Positions 9,444 to 19,192 of a stretch of DNA of 45,311 nucleotides are shown piece by piece. Below the pieces are notes generated by a model. It saw only the letters and a program-made list of their open reading frames with translations. It searched no databases and was not told the DNA's origin. How positions within the stretch are numbered: the first letter of the stretch is position 1; the number at the start of each line of letters is the position of its first letter. The position numbers were made by a program, and so were the translations under genes. This stretch comes from an uncultured Balneolaceae bacterium. Its GTDB lineage: Bacteria; Bacteroidota; Rhodothermia; Balneolales; Balneolaceae. The stretch is from the NCBI GenBank assembly GCA_937125285.1, contig CAKZLH010000164.1:1-45311 (forward strand), written 5' to 3'.

Positions 9444-9842
9444 ATGGCTACCGTATTTACTCAAATTATTAATGGGGACATTCCGTGTTATAAAATTGCA
9501 GAAAGCGATGAATTTTTTGCATTCTTAGATATTCGTCCGGTATCTAAGGGGCATACCTTGGTAATCCCCAAAAAAGAGGTAGATATATTGTTTGATTTAG
9601 AGGAAAGCGATTATCTAGGCCTAATGAAATTTGCCAAGCAGATAGCACATGCGATAGATGCGGCGATGAACCCTGTAAGAGTAGCCTTAACGGTAGAGGG
9701 TTTGGAGGTTCCGCATGCGCATATCCATCTCATACCCATGTATGAAACGGGAGGCCCTTTTCGTTTGGGTCATTCCATTGAATGTTCACCGGAAGAGATG
9801 AAGAAAATTGCTGATAACATAAGTGATGAGGTTGAGTTATGA
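9444..9842 (+). CDS. HIT family protein
   Basis: MATVFTQIINGDIPCYKI; HAHIHLIP histidine triad; internal start 9444 preferred over 9345. Confidence 0.93.
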   Translation: MATVFTQIINGDIPCYKIAESDEFFAFLDIRPVSKGHTLVIPKKEVDILFDLEESDYLGLMKFAKQIAHAIDAAMNPVRVALTVEGLEVPHAHIHLIPMYETGGPFRLGHSIECSPEEMKKIADNISDEVEL

Positions 9843-10267
9843 ATCTATTGGTAATACATGGTCCTAATTTGAATCTTTTGGGAACCAGAGATCCAAAAAC
9901 CTATGGGTCTATGAAGCTTGAAGACCTTAATACCTATATTACTTCTGAGTTTCCTGAGCATCATATATCCTTTTTTCAGAGTAATGTCGAAGGGGAGCTT
10001 ATCAATAGATTACATGAAGCCCTTACCGACGGAACAGAAGCTGTGGTGGCTAATATGGGGGGATATACCCATACTTCTGTAGCATTGAGAGATGCATTGG
10101 AACCCCTTAAATGTCCAAAAGTAGAGGTTCATATGTCTAATATTCACGCCAGAGAAGAATTCCGTGAGCACTCTATTACCGGCCAAGTGATGGATGGAAT
10201 TATTACAGGTTTTGGGGCGGAGAGTTATATTTTAGGAATTAAAGCCATCGAACGCTCGGTTAAGTGA
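9839..10267 (+). CDS. aroQ: Type II 3-dehydroquinate dehydratase
   Basis: MNLLVIHGPNLNLLGTRDPKTYG; FQSNVEGELINRLHEA. Confidence 0.96.
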   Translation: MNLLVIHGPNLNLLGTRDPKTYGSMKLEDLNTYITSEFPEHHISFFQSNVEGELINRLHEALTDGTEAVVANMGGYTHTSVALRDALEPLKCPKVEVHMSNIHAREEFREHSITGQVMDGIITGFGAESYILGIKAIERSVK

Positions 10268-11778
10268 AAGCTTTAAAGCATTTATTCTCAGACACGTTAA
10301 TCTATGGTATTAGCAGTGTTTTAGCTAGGTTTATCAACTATCTGTTGGTTCCTTTACATACGGGACTCTTTAACCCGGAAGCCTATGGAGTAGTAGGGTT
10401 GGTATATGCAGCCATAGGATTGCTTCAAGTTGTGTTTACCTTTGGCATGGAGTCTTCATATTTGCGATATGGAAAGGAGGATAATAAGACGGCTAATTTA
10501 TTCAGCACCATTCAACGTTTACTGATCCTAATTTCATTGGTTTTAACGGTGCTTTTATGGTTGGCCTATGATCCAATTGCTGAATGGCTATCGTTGAGTG
10601 CCCTACCTGCTCACCCGATTTCTGGACTTGATGGAGGGGCTATATTTGCCTTCATGTTGGCTATTTTGGTAACCGATGCCTTGGCTATTGTGCCCTTTGC
10701 AGAACTTAGGTTACGTAATAGAGCCATGACTTTTGCAGGCATTAAGTTAGTTAATGTATGGGTAAATTTAGGGCTCAACGTACTGCTCATTTTGGCCATG
10801 GGTTGGGGGATTGAAGCCATATTTGCGGCGAATTTTGCAGCCTCACTAGTCAGTTTACTTTTGGTGTTTGTAGTTACACGGTCCTTATGGATGGGTGCCT
10901 GGTCTGCTGAATCTGTGGGGATGTTATTCCTATTCGCGTGGCCTTTTATACCGTCTGGACTCGCACATGTAGTTAACGAAACTCTTGACCGATTTTTTTT
11001 AAAAAGCTTAGATGCTCAGCAGATCATGGCCATCTATGGCTTTGATTGGTCGGCCGATTACCTTGTAGGAATCTATAATGCATGCTATAAATTGGCCGTT
11101 TTTATGCTGCTTTTAGTGCAGATGTATCGCATGGCATGGCAACCCTTTTTTATGAGGGAAAGTGAGGGAAAACAAGCCCCTGAGTTATTTGCTAAGGCAT
11201 TTAATTATTTCAATATAGGTGCGGCTACCGTGTTCTTATTCGTTGCTTTGTTCCTCCAATGGATAGTGGCTATACCGATCCCTTTTTTAGGAACTACCCT
11301 CATCGATCAGGCCTATTGGTCGGGTCTTGGAATAGTCCCCTGGTTGTTAATGGCCTATTGGTTTCAGGGTTGGTATGTGAATTTTTCAGCCGGTGTGTTT
11401 ATTAAAGAAAAAACGAAACGCTTGGCTCAGATAACCGGTGTTGGTGCGGTGGTTACTATTGTTTTAAATCTCTTACTCATCCGAACCCTGGGCATGGAAG
11501 GAGCGGCTTTGGCCACACTTGGAAGTTATGGGGTCATGGCTTTTTTACTGTATAGATATTCTCAACAGGTCATGTTTATACCTTATAATATGCTTCGAAA
11601 TATACTCACGATGATCTTATCTCTCGGGCTTGTTCTGCTCATTAACCAAGGGCACTTAGATGAGGAAGGCCTTAATTTTTGGTTAACCGTGGGTATATTT
11701 TTAATGAGTGTACTTGGAGTAGTAAGTATCCAAACCGGTCTATTTGGATATTGGAACAAAAAAAATCCCACTACCTAA
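10264..11778 (+). CDS. Oligosaccharide flippase / polysaccharide biosynthesis protein (MATE/MOP superfamily), GTG start
   Basis: 504 aa multi-TM, LIYGISSVLARFINYLLVPLHTGLFNPEAYGVVGLVYA. Confidence 0.88.
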   Translation: MKALKHLFSDTLIYGISSVLARFINYLLVPLHTGLFNPEAYGVVGLVYAAIGLLQVVFTFGMESSYLRYGKEDNKTANLFSTIQRLLILISLVLTVLLWLAYDPIAEWLSLSALPAHPISGLDGGAIFAFMLAILVTDALAIVPFAELRLRNRAMTFAGIKLVNVWVNLGLNVLLILAMGWGIEAIFAANFAASLVSLLLVFVVTRSLWMGAWSAESVGMLFLFAWPFIPSGLAHVVNETLDRFFLKSLDAQQIMAIYGFDWSADYLVGIYNACYKLAVFMLLLVQMYRMAWQPFFMRESEGKQAPELFAKAFNYFNIGAATVFLFVALFLQWIVAIPIPFLGTTLIDQAYWSGLGIVPWLLMAYWFQGWYVNFSAGVFIKEKTKRLAQITGVGAVVTIVLNLLLIRTLGMEGAALATLGSYGVMAFLLYRYSQQVMFIPYNMLRNILTMILSLGLVLLINQGHLDEEGLNFWLTVGIFLMSVLGVVSIQTGLFGYWNKKNPTT

Positions 11779-11790
11779 GGCAGTGGGATT
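11761..11790 (-). terminator. Rho-independent terminator of mdh
   Basis: AATCCCACT (11764-11772)/AGTGGGATT (11782-11790), T tract on the - strand. Confidence 0.8.
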
Positions 11791-11819
11791 AAAGCAAGTA
11801 GTGAGAACCTTAGTCCTCG

Positions 11820-12779
11820 TTATTTTTTGTTCATAAGTGCTTTAAACTCATCCAAAGTGCCGCGAACGGCTTTGGCTGATGCATGTAGAAGTTCGGTTTC
11901 TTTTTCGGTTAATTCAACCTCAATAACTTCTTTAATTCCGCCCTTTCCTAGTTTTACGGGTACTCCTATGTATAAATCTTCAACTCCATACTGTCCATCG
12001 ATATGAGCACAGACGGGGAAAATTCTATTTTGATCTAGCAGGATAGCTTCAACCATTTGAGCCGCCGCCGCACCAGGAGCATACCAAGCAGAGGTTCCCA
12101 TAAGTCCTACGATTTCCCCTCCCCCTTTTTTAGCGCGGTCTACTATTTCGTCTAGCCGTTCCTCGGTAATGAAATGGGTAATGGGCATACCTGAAAGTGT
12201 GGTAAATCTTGGAAGTGGCACCATTGTATCTCCATGGCCACCCATGAGTAATGCTTGAATGTCTTTAGGTGAAACATCTAATTCTTCGGCAATGAAAGCA
12301 CGATAGCGTGCAGTATCCAAAATGCCCGCCATTCCCATTACTTTTTCATAGGGTAATCCAGAAGCATCTTTAGCCACTTGAACCATTACATCTAATGGGT
12401 TTGAAACAATAATAAGAATGGTGTCTGGGGAATAACGAACCAATTCTTGAGTTACACTACGAACGATATTGGCGTTAATTCCCAATAAATCATCACGGCT
12501 CATTCCGGGTCTTCGAGGGACACCCGCTGTAATAACACAAACATCAGAACCTGCTGTATCGGCATAATCTGTAGTTCCTTTTACCCGGGTATCGAACAGA
12601 TGAATGGGTGATGCTTCCCACTGATCCAATGCACGTCCTTTGGATGGGTAAAAGGTTTTATCGTCTTGTGTACGCTCTAAATCTAGCGCGATAACTTCTT
12701 TGGCAAAATCTCTTTGAGCAACACTTAGTGCTACGGTAGATCCTACATTTCCTCCGGCTCCTACAACGGTAACTTTCAT
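11820..12779 (-). CDS. mdh: Malate dehydrogenase (LDH-like type)
   Basis: MKVTVVGAGGNVGSTVA; VITAGVPRRPGMSRDDLL; GGHGDTMVPL. Confidence 0.95.
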   Translation of the reverse strand: MKVTVVGAGGNVGSTVALSVAQRDFAKEVIALDLERTQDDKTFYPSKGRALDQWEASPIHLFDTRVKGTTDYADTAGSDVCVITAGVPRRPGMSRDDLLGINANIVRSVTQELVRYSPDTILIIVSNPLDVMVQVAKDASGLPYEKVMGMAGILDTARYRAFIAEELDVSPKDIQALLMGGHGDTMVPLPRFTTLSGMPITHFITEERLDEIVDRAKKGGGEIVGLMGTSAWYAPGAAAAQMVEAILLDQNRIFPVCAHIDGQYGVEDLYIGVPVKLGKGGIKEVIEVELTEKETELLHASAKAVRGTLDEFKALMNKK

Positions 12780-12941
12780 CTCACTATTGGTTTTTTATGT
12801 TGGGATTAGCGGTATTTATTTCAGCCTATAAATTACAAATTTTTAGCACCCTAAGCTGAAAAATTGTGGGTGTTAATAAAGCTATTATCGACCTTAAAAT
12901 GGTGGGAGAAAGTCTTATTTAGAGATCATAAACTTTAAAGA

Positions 12942-13811
12942 TTACAAACGCCGCGAATCTTGTCCCCACATCAATTTTTTCCTGAGGGTATCAAAATAAC
13001 TGTGATGAGATAATCGAACGAGGGGTATTCGAGAAGAAGATTTTTTTATCCGAATCACAAAGGGGTAGTTATTAACGGGTTCCACTACGCCATCACAAGA
13101 AAAAATGACCGAGGGTTCCGCATCGGGAATGGAGATACTCAATTCTTTATTTGAAGACAAGACCAAGGGTCGTGTGGTTAGGGTGTGTGGATTTACTGGG
13201 GTTACCACTAAAACTCCCGATCCTGGCATTACAATTGGTCCGCCAGCAGATAGATTATAGGCCGTTGAGCCTGTAGGCGAAGCTACAATGAGGCCATCAG
13301 ACCAATAGGTATTGATTCGCTGCCCATCATAAAATGCTTCAATGTTTACCATAGAACTGGAGTCGCGTCGGGTAAATAAGCACTCATTTAATGCATAATA
13401 AACATGACCTCGCTCATCGACGGCCTCAAGAAAATGACGGTAGTCTAATTCATAATCACCACTGATTAAAGTATGTAAGGCAGAATGCATTTCTTCAATC
13501 GAAACATCATTCATAAACCCCAAACGTCCACTGTTAATACCTAAAATGGGTTTCTCCAATCCTCTGGCCAGCCTAGCGGCATACAGCATGGTTCCATCTC
13601 CACCAATAACGATAAGAACATCGGCTTGATCAATGGCCTGCTCATCATCTTGTGTAAAGTGTAAAGCGTGTGAGGCTTCAATACCTAAAGCTTGAGCGGT
13701 ACTTTCCGCCATATAACAGCTTACCTTTGATGTGGCCGCCCACTCCAGGGTTTTCTGTAGTACCTCATGTACCTCGTATTTTGTTGGATGAGTAATGAGG
13801 GCGCAGTTCAT
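12942..13811 (-). CDS. nadK: NAD(+) kinase
   Basis: IGGDGTMLYAAR; GINSGRLGFMND; SPTGSTAYNLSAGGPI. Confidence 0.96.
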   Translation of the reverse strand: MNCALITHPTKYEVHEVLQKTLEWAATSKVSCYMAESTAQALGIEASHALHFTQDDEQAIDQADVLIVIGGDGTMLYAARLARGLEKPILGINSGRLGFMNDVSIEEMHSALHTLISGDYELDYRHFLEAVDERGHVYYALNECLFTRRDSSSMVNIEAFYDGQRINTYWSDGLIVASPTGSTAYNLSAGGPIVMPGSGVLVVTPVNPHTLTTRPLVLSSNKELSISIPDAEPSVIFSCDGVVEPVNNYPFVIRIKKSSSRIPLVRLSHHSYFDTLRKKLMWGQDSRRL

Positions 13812-13813
13812 GC

Positions 13814-15007
13814 TTACTTCACTCCTTTGAGTCCTTTAATTCCAGATGCCGCTTTCTCACTTAACAAGTTGGTGTCGTAGCTCAGAATTCTCCCATTTTT
13901 CTGTTGATGGTTTTCGAGCGCTGTTTCAATGAGTTGATCTAATAACTCACTGAAATTGAGCTTTGAATGTTCCCACAAATAGTAGGAGAATGAACCTGGG
14001 ATTGTATTTATCTCATTAAAATAAACTTTGCCGGTGTCTTCTTGAACCAGAAAATCGATTCGTGCTACACCCGATGCTTGAAACACTCGAAATATGTACT
14101 CCGATAGCGAACGTATTTCATGGGTCAACTCATCGCTAATTGGTGCGGGTATGATTCGATCGGCAGAGGCCATTCCTTTTTCTCCAGAGCCCCCACGTTG
14201 ATATTTATCGGCAAATGAGAGGGCATCTTCGCTACCAATGGGTTGCTCACATACGCTTGAAGTACAGGATTCAGGGGTTCCCATGACGGCGCAATTGATT
14301 TCTATGAGTGGTTGAATCGCCTCTTCAATGAGTACTTGTGCATCGTAGCGAAAGGCCGTTTCTACGGCTTTTATCAGGGCACTGGAATGCTCTACTTTTT
14401 TTACACCTATACTACTTCCCAAAGAGGAAGGCTTTACAATTACGGGATACCCTAATTGCTCCACTTCCTCCATGATCGTTTGATGATGTTGCTCCCAGTC
14501 ATCTTCGTAAAAGTTTAAAGATGCGGTTACAGGTATCTGATTGGCTTCACACAGTTGTTTAGCCTTCACCTTGTCCATGCCTAAGGAGGATGCTAACACG
14601 CCACTTCCTGTGTAGGGTATATTGTATTGTTCACAGACTCCTTGAAAAGCGCCATTCTCGCCACTACCGCCGTGAAATGCAACAACAACGGCATGAATGG
14701 GATGTTGAGTCAGTTTGCCAAATAATCCTTTTTTAGACACCTCAAGTACACTTCTCCCTAATTCATCCCTATTGAAATAGCAGCTCTCTGCTTGGCTTTG
14801 CAGTACCGATAGATCCCGGTAGTTTTCGAGTTCTTTTAGGTTGTCTCCGGTAAACCATTGGCCCGATTTACTTATGTACAGAGGCTGAATCTGATACATT
14901 GAATCACTAAGGGCACTCATCACTTGAATGGCAGTGAGTACCGATACTTCATGCTCTGGTGATACACCACCAAAAGCAACCACGAGATTAGGTGCTTGAT
15001 CGGTCAT
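13814..15007 (-). CDS. ddl: D-alanine--D-alanine ligase
   Basis: GGVSPEHEVSVLTA; HGGSGENGAFQGVCE; FNEINTIPGSFSYYLWE. Confidence 0.95.
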   Translation of the reverse strand: MTDQAPNLVVAFGGVSPEHEVSVLTAIQVMSALSDSMYQIQPLYISKSGQWFTGDNLKELENYRDLSVLQSQAESCYFNRDELGRSVLEVSKKGLFGKLTQHPIHAVVVAFHGGSGENGAFQGVCEQYNIPYTGSGVLASSLGMDKVKAKQLCEANQIPVTASLNFYEDDWEQHHQTIMEEVEQLGYPVIVKPSSLGSSIGVKKVEHSSALIKAVETAFRYDAQVLIEEAIQPLIEINCAVMGTPESCTSSVCEQPIGSEDALSFADKYQRGGSGEKGMASADRIIPAPISDELTHEIRSLSEYIFRVFQASGVARIDFLVQEDTGKVYFNEINTIPGSFSYYLWEHSKLNFSELLDQLIETALENHQQKNGRILSYDTNLLSEKAASGIKGLKGVK

Positions 15008-15102
15008 TGGGGTAGAATGGACTAATTAATTTTTTCTGAAAATAGGAGATGTTACGGTCAATTGTTACTATTGTAAGTAGATTGCGGCTAAGTTTTTAAT
15101 CT

Positions 15103-16020
15103 ATGATATCAGAAGCTTCACAATATATCAGAGAATATTCCGAACAGCTGTTTCAATTGGATCAGCGACCGAAGATGCCATGGCCAGATCAGGTACTTAT
15201 GGTAGAACCCGAGTTTTTTGATGTGCTTTATGTAATCAATCCCCATATGGAGGCGATGGTAGGAACGGTTCAACCCGAGAAAGCATGGCAAGAATGGAGT
15301 TATATCAAATCAAAATTTGAAGCGTGGGGTTTGTATGTACATCCCGTAAAAGGTGTGGCTGGATTGCCGGATTTGGTTTTTTGTGCGAATCAAAGTTTGC
15401 CGTGTTGGGATTTAGAATTAGGAGCTTCGGTGATGATGGGCGTCATGCGCAACGAGCAGCGTCGGGCCGAAGTACCTTATATTGAGCAGGTCTTTGCTCA
15501 TAAGGGGCTGCCAGTACATCGGGTATTCGATTCGGAATCAACCGACTATTTTGAAGGTATGGGCGATGTGCAGTGGCATCCCGAGCGGTCGTTATTGTGG
15601 GCAGGTCATGGATTTCGCACATCTGAGGAGGCCATTCGAAAAATAGTCCATTTTACGGGTGTTCCAGCCATTGGATTAGAGCTACAGGACGAGCGTTTAT
15701 ATCACTTAGACACTTGTTTTTGCATGCTTAATGAACACACCGTTATGTGCTATCCTCCCGCATTTAGTGCCAAGGGAATGAGGTTGATCGAACACTTTTT
15801 TGAGCACATTATTGAAGTGGACGAACAAGAATGTCTTGAGTCATTTGCCTGCAATGCAACAGCGGTTTCGGGCAACAGAGTGTTGCTTCCAGAGCATGCT
15901 CCTCGGACGAAGGCAAAATTAGAGGCTATGGGTTTTGAAGTTGCTGAGGCTTCCACCGGCGAATTTCTCAAGAGTGGAGGCAGTATTTACTGTATGAAAT
16001 TACTTTTTTGGTCTCATTAA
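15103..16020 (+). CDS. Arginine deiminase-superfamily / dimethylarginine dimethylaminohydrolase-like protein
   Basis: LPDLVFCANQSL; HLDTCFCML; C-terminal GGSIYCMK with candidate catalytic Cys. Confidence 0.8.
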   Translation: MISEASQYIREYSEQLFQLDQRPKMPWPDQVLMVEPEFFDVLYVINPHMEAMVGTVQPEKAWQEWSYIKSKFEAWGLYVHPVKGVAGLPDLVFCANQSLPCWDLELGASVMMGVMRNEQRRAEVPYIEQVFAHKGLPVHRVFDSESTDYFEGMGDVQWHPERSLLWAGHGFRTSEEAIRKIVHFTGVPAIGLELQDERLYHLDTCFCMLNEHTVMCYPPAFSAKGMRLIEHFFEHIIEVDEQECLESFACNATAVSGNRVLLPEHAPRTKAKLEAMGFEVAEASTGEFLKSGGSIYCMKLLFWSH

Positions 16021-16162
16021 TACCCTCGGGTTTCTTTACATTTAATGGCTTTTAGGGGCATTCATAGAGAAATAGCTTTGACTTTAGATGATATTTTGGC
16101 ACTTTTCTGTGCTTCTTTTTTAGGAGCTTAGATAAACGATTAGTCATCCTGATATTTCCATC

Positions 16163-18568
16163 ATGAATTATTTAAAATTTGCCCTTTCGCTGGCCTTAGG
16201 CGTGATACTTTTTTGGGTACTTCAAACGCGTTGGGGTAATATCCCACCTATGGGCCCATTTATGGATCCTGATGAAGGTTTTTGGGCGAATGCCGAGCGT
16301 TCGGAGCCTGCCAGCAGCGATTTTTCTATTGACGGGTTGAAAGATTCCGTTCAAGTGTATTTTGACGATCGCCGAGTGCCCCATGTTTTTGCACAGAATG
16401 ATTACGACTTGTACTATATGCAAGGGTATTTACAGGCACGAGACCGTTTGTTTCAGATGGAGATGCAAACCTACGATGCGGCTGGTAGGTTGAGTGAAAT
16501 CATTGGTCCTAGTTTGTTAGAGCGAGATAAGCAGACCCGGCGCTGGGGCATGGTTTACGGAGCGGAGCAAGCCGTTGCCGAGGTGCAAAAACATGAGCCA
16601 TCATGGACTATATTTGAAGCCTATTCGGCGGGAGTGAACGCCTTCATTTCATCCTTAGAACCACAGGACTATCCACTTGAGTATAAGTTAATAGATATAA
16701 GCCCAGAGCCGTGGACGCCCTTAAAAACAGCATTGCTACTTAAAAATATGACCCGAACATTGGCGGCGGGAAACAGTGACGTAGCCCATAGTAATACCTT
16801 AGCCTATTTTGGTGAGGAATTTATGGAGCAATTTTTCGATCGTGATTATGACCTTTTGGATCCCGTCATTCCTTCAACCCGAGTATGGGATTTTGATCGG
16901 GTTCCCGTGGAAGCGCCTGACACATTGTTTGTACCTCGGCAAGCAAAATCGGTTAACCCATTTCCGGTTCCAGAAGGTATTGGAAGTAATAACTGGGCAG
17001 TGAGCGGTGAAAAGACCGCTTCGGGCTATCCAATCTTATCCAATGACCCACATTTACGCTTAACCCTTCCATCCATTTGGTATGAAATGCAGTTACACGC
17101 CCCTGGTGTGAATACCTATGGGGTCACTCTATTGGGTGCCCCAGGCGTGGTGATTGGTTTTAACGAACAGGTAGCTTGGGGAGTAACCAATGTGGCTTCT
17201 GACGTTTTGGATTGGTACGAAATCCAATTTCAAGACGAGCGATTGGAAGCCTATTGGCACGATAAGCAGTGGAAACAAACCACTAAGCGTGTTGAGGAAT
17301 ATAAGGTTCGGGGTCAAGGACTGGTAACCGATACGGTTGTCTATACGCATCATGGACCTGTTACCCAAGTTCAAGCAGGGAATGAGGAAGAAGCACCTGT
17401 ATATCATGCCATGCGGTGGATTGCCCATGAACCCTCAAATGAAATCCGCGCCTTTTATCAATTGAATCGGGCTCAGAATTACTACGATTATGTAGAGGCA
17501 TTAACCCACTATCAAGCTCCTGCTCAAAATTTTGTGTTTGCAAGCCAAGACGGTGATATTGCACTCTGGGTAAATGGTCGCTTTCCAAATAAATGGGATG
17601 GCCAGGGCCGAACGGTTAGCGATGGAACTGATCCACTCTACGACTGGCAATCGTGGATACCAAGAGAACATCATCCGCATATAAAAAATCCACCCAGAGG
17701 GTTTGTGAGTTCGGCAAACCAAGAATCTGCCGCTCCAGACTACCCTTACTATATGGATGATGTGTATGCACCCTTTGAGAGAGGCCGACGGATTAATGAT
17801 CGATTGTCTGATTTAGATAATATTACCAAAGAAGACATGCAGGAATTATTAATGGACAATTATTCCTATCACGCATCTGAAATTCTCCCTGAAATGTTAG
17901 GCTGGTTAGAACGAGATTCTCTGGGTGGTGTAGCATTGGAAATTGCTGATAGCCTAGGGGCTTGGAATTTTTATAACGAAGCGGAATATCGATCGCCAAG
18001 TGTATTCAGAAATTGGTGGTACGAACTAAGTAGAGGAATATTGAGTGATGAATATGACGCGCAAGTTCCGCTCAGGTTTCCTGCCAGAGATCGTTTGATG
18101 CAGCAGCTAAAAGAGAGCCCTAATTTTTGGATGGTTGATAACATGACTACCGATCGTGTGGAATCGATTGAAGAAATCACAACACAAGCATTTTTAGGAG
18201 CCATTGAAGCATTAAGTGAACAGTATGGGGACTGGAGTGATGCTTGGGATTGGGGATGGGTTATGGATAATCATGTTCCTCACTTAACTCAAACCAATGG
18301 ATTGGGCACGGATGCATTGTATAGTGGCGGTGGAGCAGAATCAGTGAATGCTACCCGTGGAACATCGGGTCCTTCGTGGAGAATGATTGTTGAATTGGGG
18401 CCCGAACTAAAGGCTTGGGGTGTTTATCCGGGCGGTCCATCGGGCAACCCCGGTTCCTCTAATTATGACTCGATGGTAGAAGCCTGGAGAACAGGCCAAC
18501 TGTATGAGTTAAAGTTCTATCGAAAGGCCCCTACTAATGATGACGTTAAATGGAGTATACACCCATGA
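16163..18568 (+). CDS. Penicillin acylase family protein (Ntn hydrolase)
   Basis: 801 aa; DRRVPHVFAQNDYDLYYMQGYLQARDRLFQMEM; IGSNNWAVSGEKTASGYPILSNDPHL with Ser nucleophile after Gly. Confidence 0.93.
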   Translation: MNYLKFALSLALGVILFWVLQTRWGNIPPMGPFMDPDEGFWANAERSEPASSDFSIDGLKDSVQVYFDDRRVPHVFAQNDYDLYYMQGYLQARDRLFQMEMQTYDAAGRLSEIIGPSLLERDKQTRRWGMVYGAEQAVAEVQKHEPSWTIFEAYSAGVNAFISSLEPQDYPLEYKLIDISPEPWTPLKTALLLKNMTRTLAAGNSDVAHSNTLAYFGEEFMEQFFDRDYDLLDPVIPSTRVWDFDRVPVEAPDTLFVPRQAKSVNPFPVPEGIGSNNWAVSGEKTASGYPILSNDPHLRLTLPSIWYEMQLHAPGVNTYGVTLLGAPGVVIGFNEQVAWGVTNVASDVLDWYEIQFQDERLEAYWHDKQWKQTTKRVEEYKVRGQGLVTDTVVYTHHGPVTQVQAGNEEEAPVYHAMRWIAHEPSNEIRAFYQLNRAQNYYDYVEALTHYQAPAQNFVFASQDGDIALWVNGRFPNKWDGQGRTVSDGTDPLYDWQSWIPREHHPHIKNPPRGFVSSANQESAAPDYPYYMDDVYAPFERGRRINDRLSDLDNITKEDMQELLMDNYSYHASEILPEMLGWLERDSLGGVALEIADSLGAWNFYNEAEYRSPSVFRNWWYELSRGILSDEYDAQVPLRFPARDRLMQQLKESPNFWMVDNMTTDRVESIEEITTQAFLGAIEALSEQYGDWSDAWDWGWVMDNHVPHLTQTNGLGTDALYSGGGAESVNATRGTSGPSWRMIVELGPELKAWGVYPGGPSGNPGSSNYDSMVEAWRTGQLYELKFYRKAPTNDDVKWSIHP

Positions 18569-18909
18569 TTTTATTGTTTATTCTCATTGCATTGAATGCC
18601 TTTTTTCTAAACTTGGTGTTGCCCTGGTGGTCGATGATTTTGCCTGGACTTTTCTTTGGTCAACGCTTTCGTGAAACTCCATTAACGGCATTTATCGTGG
18701 GTTTTTTGGCCGTATTTGTAGCATGGAGTGTACATGCTACGGTTATTAATCATCTGAATGAAGGGGTCTTAAGTGCACGAATTGCTGAAACATTTGGAGT
18801 GGAGCAGGCGTGGATACTTATCGCAATCACGGGTGTTATTGGTGGAGTAATGAGCGGAATTGCCACGATGACTCGAGCGTTGTTTGCCCAAGCACAGGCT
18901 AAAAAATAA
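18565..18909 (+). CDS. Small hydrophobic membrane protein, translationally coupled (ATGA) to penicillin acylase gene
   Basis: ATG at 18565 overlaps upstream stop; several predicted TM stretches. Confidence 0.7.
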   Translation: MILLFILIALNAFFLNLVLPWWSMILPGLFFGQRFRETPLTAFIVGFLAVFVAWSVHATVINHLNEGVLSARIAETFGVEQAWILIAITGVIGGVMSGIATMTRALFAQAQAKK

Positions 18910-18919
18910 TAACTTTTGG

Positions 18920-18950
18920 TTGAAGCTGAAGGCCCAACTGTTTATCTTAG
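18920..18950 (+). promoter_or_regulatory. Possible promoter (TTG-N20-TATCTTAG) for the structured segment upstream of carA
   Basis: TTG 18920-18922, TATCTTAG 18943-18950 (one mismatch to TAnnTTTG). Confidence 0.3.
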
Positions 18951-18956
18951 TGAAAT

Positions 18957-19116
18957 TGCAATCTAAGCTTGTCACTCATAGCAAAATCAATTCCACATAG
19001 ATTGAAAAAACAGATGATGCGACTTAAAAAAAGTCAGGGGTCGCAGAATTAATGGAATTGTTTCCTATTTATATATCATTTAAATCCGGCGCGGTTCCCG
19101 TAGTCGGATTTTTTTT
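18957..19116 (+). ncRNA. Candidate structured leader RNA or independent sRNA upstream of carAB
   Basis: Inverted repeats CAATCT/AGATTG, CAATTCCA/TGGAATTG enclosing TGCGAC/GTCGCA, ending in terminator-like hairpin. Confidence 0.4.
19082..19116 (+). terminator. Terminator-like hairpin 77 nt upstream of carA start
   Basis: AAATCCG ... CGGATTT followed by T tract. Confidence 0.75.
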
Positions 19117-19192
19117 GAACCATAGTTTCGAGCAGTTAGTTGGCAATGAAAGAAACTCACCAAACACTCAATTTTTAAGTATACCATAACCT

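Noticed and set aside
12838-12865. AT-rich hairpin AATTTTTAGC…GCTGAAAAATT between nadK and mdh
   Set aside because: Could be a weak nadK terminator, but the stem is AT-rich in an AT-rich gap and no good T tract follows; not strong enough to call.
16099-16121. GCAC-ttttct-GTGC hairpin followed by T-rich run upstream of the penicillin acylase gene
   Set aside because: Only a 4-bp stem; terminator call not supportable.
17129-17722. Several antisense ORFs inside the penicillin acylase gene
   Set aside because: Overlap a well-supported CDS on the other strand, no family resemblance.
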